Below the pieces are notes generated by a model. It was not told where the DNA came from. It did no database searches and saw only the letters and a program-made list of their open reading frames with translations. Position numbers and translations under genes: made by a program. A stretch of DNA of 37,272 bases from Planctomycetaceae bacterium. Lineage in GTDB: Bacteria; Planctomycetota; Planctomycetia; Planctomycetales; Planctomycetaceae. This document shows, in pieces, positions 35,225 to 37,272 of this stretch. The stretch spans positions 1 through 37,272 of the forward strand of contig JAKFUF010000213.1 in assembly GCA_021732845.1 (NCBI GenBank), in the 5' to 3' direction. Positions within the stretch are counted from its first letter, which is position 1, and each line of letters opens with the position of its first letter.

Positions 35225-35287
35225 ATGTGCGGTCGGATTGGTGTAGACTCCAGCGGCATTCCCATCCTCTCAATCCTGGGCCTTACC

Positions 35288-36757
35288 ATGGCAGCATTGC
35301 GCTCGGCCTGTTTCCTGGCAGTCTGTGCTTTTTTGGCGACGCCGTTGTCCGCCGCCGGCCCCTATGACGAGTTGCTCCGACAACTGCGCAGCGACCCCAA
35401 CGTGCTGATTCTGATCAACGCCAAGTCGGTGCGGGGGAGCGCGTTCTTCAAACGGGAAGTTCTCGATGGCGATGCCGCGACCCGTGAAGTGCGCGAGCGG
35501 CTGTTTCCCGTGCCCATGGTGGACAAGGCGGTGCTGGCCTCGTCGTTCTCCGATTTCGACGAGCCGGTGCCCGCCTGGCAGATGCTCGTCTGCGAGTCGA
35601 GCCGGCCCATCGCCTTGAAAAAGATCGCCGATGAACAAGGCGGCAAGCTGGAGCATTTCGGCGTCAAGGACGCCGTACTGCTGCCGGCCAATGCGTACCT
35701 GTACCCGGTCTCCTCCAAAATCGTGGCTCACTCCTTTCCCGCGAACCGTCCCCAGGTCGTTCGTGCCGTGACCAGCCGCGCGACGGGCGTCCCAGAACTT
35801 TCGCCCTACCTGGCCGCCACTGTCGCGCATGCGGCGATGGGCAGCTATCCGCTGTCGCTGTCGATGGACCTGGAGCATCGGATCTCGGCGGAGACGGCCG
35901 AGGAACGCATTCGGAATTTCGGCTCGCTCGCCGGATCGGAGCGGCAGTTCCCGGCACTGGCCAGCACGCTGGCCACTCTGCGCGGGGCGCGGCTCGAAGT
36001 CCGTTTCGGAGCCACGGCGAAGGGGTTGGTGACCATCGAATTTGAGGAAGACGCATCGTCGCTGAAATCTTTTGCCAAGCCGCTTTTTCTGGAGGTGCTG
36101 GACCGCCGCGGTGCCCGGATTGAAGACATGACCGCCTGGGAAGCCGCGGTCTCCGGAAAGTCGGTGACATTCTCCGGCGACCTGTCGCTCGGCGGACTGC
36201 GGAAGATCATGAGCCTGATCGACACCTCGCCAGGCCTGATCCACGAGTCAGAGTCTGCCGATACAACCACCCCGGAAACGGATCCCAAAAAGGAAATGAC
36301 CCAGGCCTCGCTGCGGTACTATCGGTCGGTCCAAAGCCTGCTGGGGGAACTTCGCGATCCGCAGAATATCAAGAACTTTTCGTCCGGACAGCACGGGCTG
36401 TGGTACGACCGTTACGCGAAAAAGATCGACCAACTGCCAATCCTGCACGTCGACAAGGATCTGCTGGACTATGGCATAGAGACTTCGACGCGCTTGCGGA
36501 TCCAGTCGGCCAAGTTTCGCAGCGTGGGGATCAAGGCCGGTTCGGAAACCCGCAGCCCGAACTATTGGTACAGCTACTATGGGAACGCCTACGGCAACGC
36601 GTACAGCTCCACGAAAACCGAAAGCAACTACGACGCGCGGCTGCGCGTCGAACGGGCGGCCGCCGCCAACGACAAGCTGGACCAACTCCGCGAACTGGAC
36701 GACTCGACCATCGCCATCCGCCGAGTCATGACGGAACGCTACGGCGTTGAGTTTTGA
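35288..36757 (+). CDS. Unknown secreted protein with Tyr/Asn-rich segment
   Basis: I do not recognise this family. The 489-residue protein has a clear signal peptide (MAALRSACFLAVCAFLATPL-SA). The body is alpha/beta with MVDKAVLASSFSDFDEPVPA and LPANAYLYPVSSKIVAH. Near the end is an unusual aromatic, Asn- and Ser-rich stretch (NYWYSYYGNAYGNAYSST) followed by a helical tail. The start at 35288 is chosen because an earlier frame start at 35225 would put non-signal sequence in front. It closes a possible three-gene operon and is followed by an inverted-repeat element. Periplasmic location is likely, role unknown. Confidence 0.7.
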   Translation: MAALRSACFLAVCAFLATPLSAAGPYDELLRQLRSDPNVLILINAKSVRGSAFFKREVLDGDAATREVRERLFPVPMVDKAVLASSFSDFDEPVPAWQMLVCESSRPIALKKIADEQGGKLEHFGVKDAVLLPANAYLYPVSSKIVAHSFPANRPQVVRAVTSRATGVPELSPYLAATVAHAAMGSYPLSLSMDLEHRISAETAEERIRNFGSLAGSERQFPALASTLATLRGARLEVRFGATAKGLVTIEFEEDASSLKSFAKPLFLEVLDRRGARIEDMTAWEAAVSGKSVTFSGDLSLGGLRKIMSLIDTSPGLIHESESADTTTPETDPKKEMTQASLRYYRSVQSLLGELRDPQNIKNFSSGQHGLWYDRYAKKIDQLPILHVDKDLLDYGIETSTRLRIQSAKFRSVGIKAGSETRSPNYWYSYYGNAYGNAYSSTKTESNYDARLRVERAAAANDKLDQLRELDDSTIAIRRVMTERYGVEF

Positions 36758-36790
36758 GTGGTGAGTCACCGCAGGTTTTCAGGGAGTTGG

Positions 36791-36892
36791 GACAGGATGA
36801 ATAAGGATTTGAAAGGATCAGAAAGGATCTGTTCACCCGGCCGTCAGCAACAAAATCCTTTGTCATCCTCTCTCATCCTTTCCAATCCTGTC
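36791..36892. repeat. Inverted 41-bp arms of 10-bp (nAAAGGATnn) units
   Basis: The left arm (36791-36831) is made of four units of period 10 (GACAGGATGA, ATAAGGATTT, GAAAGGATCA, GAAAGGATCT). The right arm (36851-36892) is its imperfect reverse complement with the same four-unit build. The spacer is 19 bp. The element fills the gap between a stop at 36757 and a start at 36917, both plus strand. Confidence 0.8.
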
Positions 36893-36916
36893 TAATTCTT
36901 ATTCCGGGCGTGGATC

Positions 36917-37272
36917 ATGTCACCCAAGGCTCTCAGGTCCGGTCGATGCTACACAAGCGGCTCAATGCGCGGCGCGGTCTGGTGCTGCATGGCCGTGTTT
37001 CTGGCAGTGATGGTGCTTGGTCCAGCCGCACTGAGAGCAGATGAGCCCTCCAAGGTGGAGCCCGGCCAGGTCACGGCGGCGATTGACCGGGGGCTGGCGT
37101 TTCTCGCCAAGGACGCTGTCGCCTGGCGCGACGAGCACCAGTGTGTGTCCTGCCATCACGCTGCCACGGTGGCGTGGGCGATGCAGGAGACCACACAGCG
37201 TGGCCATGCCGTCGACAAGGCGGTCCTGGCGGAGATGACCAAGTGGGTCGCCGAATCAGGACCTGGGAAGAC
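36917..37272 (+). CDS. Secreted CXXCH protein, prenyltransferase-like fold, partial
   Basis: The gene runs off the right edge after 118 codons. A signal-like segment (AVFLAVMVLGPAALRA) is followed by GQVTAAIDRGLAFLAKDAVA and a c-type haem-like motif HQCVSCHH, then ATVAWAMQETTQRGHAVDKA. The first helices resemble the repeats of squalene-cyclase/prenyltransferase-fold proteins that in Planctomycetota often carry one CXXCH site. I infer a secreted protein of that group. The rest of the fold is not in the window, so the family needs the next bases. Confidence 0.6.
   Translation, partial: MSPKALRSGRCYTSGSMRGAVWCCMAVFLAVMVLGPAALRADEPSKVEPGQVTAAIDRGLAFLAKDAVAWRDEHQCVSCHHAATVAWAMQETTQRGHAVDKAVLAEMTKWVAESGPGK

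Overview
The window looks like about 37 kb of chromosome from a member of the Planctomycetota. The evidence is the high GC content together with family signatures typical of that phylum: a DUF1501-type fragment, DUF2924 next to a large serine recombinase, a Gfo/Idh/MocA oxidoreductase with a twin-arginine signal, a secreted pre-peptidase-type protein, a TPR/O-GlcNAc-transferase-like giant, and secreted proteins with CXXCH motifs. Genus cannot be set from sequence reading alone.

Region 1 (1 to about 8,540) reads as a decaying integrated element. It opens with scrambled DUF1501-like coding sequence on the minus strand. Then come a small helix-turn-helix protein, an unknown protein and a primase/RepA-like replication protein broken by a one-base frameshift. 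A small minus-strand operon follows (73-aa protein, HARE-HTH protein with a histone-like tail, zinc-ribbon protein) with a good intrinsic terminator. A plus-strand operon carries a 77-aa protein, DUF2924, a large serine recombinase interrupted by one in-frame TGA, and a 141-aa downstream protein. A tRNA-Arg(CCT) gene lies just beyond.

Region 2 (9,012 to 16,673, minus strand) is one tightly packed operon for a cbb3-like haem-copper oxidase and its assembly. In transcription order it has a diheme cytochrome c, a membrane protein, CcoN-like and CcoO-like subunits, two small membrane proteins, a CcoI/FixI-type copper ATPase and a SafE/UreH-like membrane protein.

Region 3 (17,303 to 30,560, mostly minus strand) holds housekeeping and envelope genes. 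These are a DUF374 acyltransferase, a TPR-GT41 protein, an orphan ABC ATPase, an Hsp70 homologue, a small zinc ribbon, a Gfo/Idh/MocA protein, an LRR-like protein, a Nudix hydrolase, a VOC protein and a DUF58 protein. An initiator tRNA gene with a good promoter lies on the plus strand, next to the remnant of a toprim-type primase C-terminus.

Region 4 (31,030 to the end, plus strand) has threonine ammonia-lyase, a secreted PPC-domain protein, a DUF4239-like membrane protein, an unknown secreted protein and the start of a secreted CXXCH protein.

The most unusual signal is in the gaps between genes. At least four intergenic regions (about 22.0, 24.2, 30.7 and 36.8 kb) share one architecture: two inverted arms, each built from three to five short tandem units of 7 or about 10-11 bp, around a 19 to 120 bp spacer. 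The unit sequence differs at every locus. A related palindromic pair lies at 17.0 kb and a single arm at 28.36 kb. I know of no described element type that explains the set, and I treat it as the best candidate for something new here.
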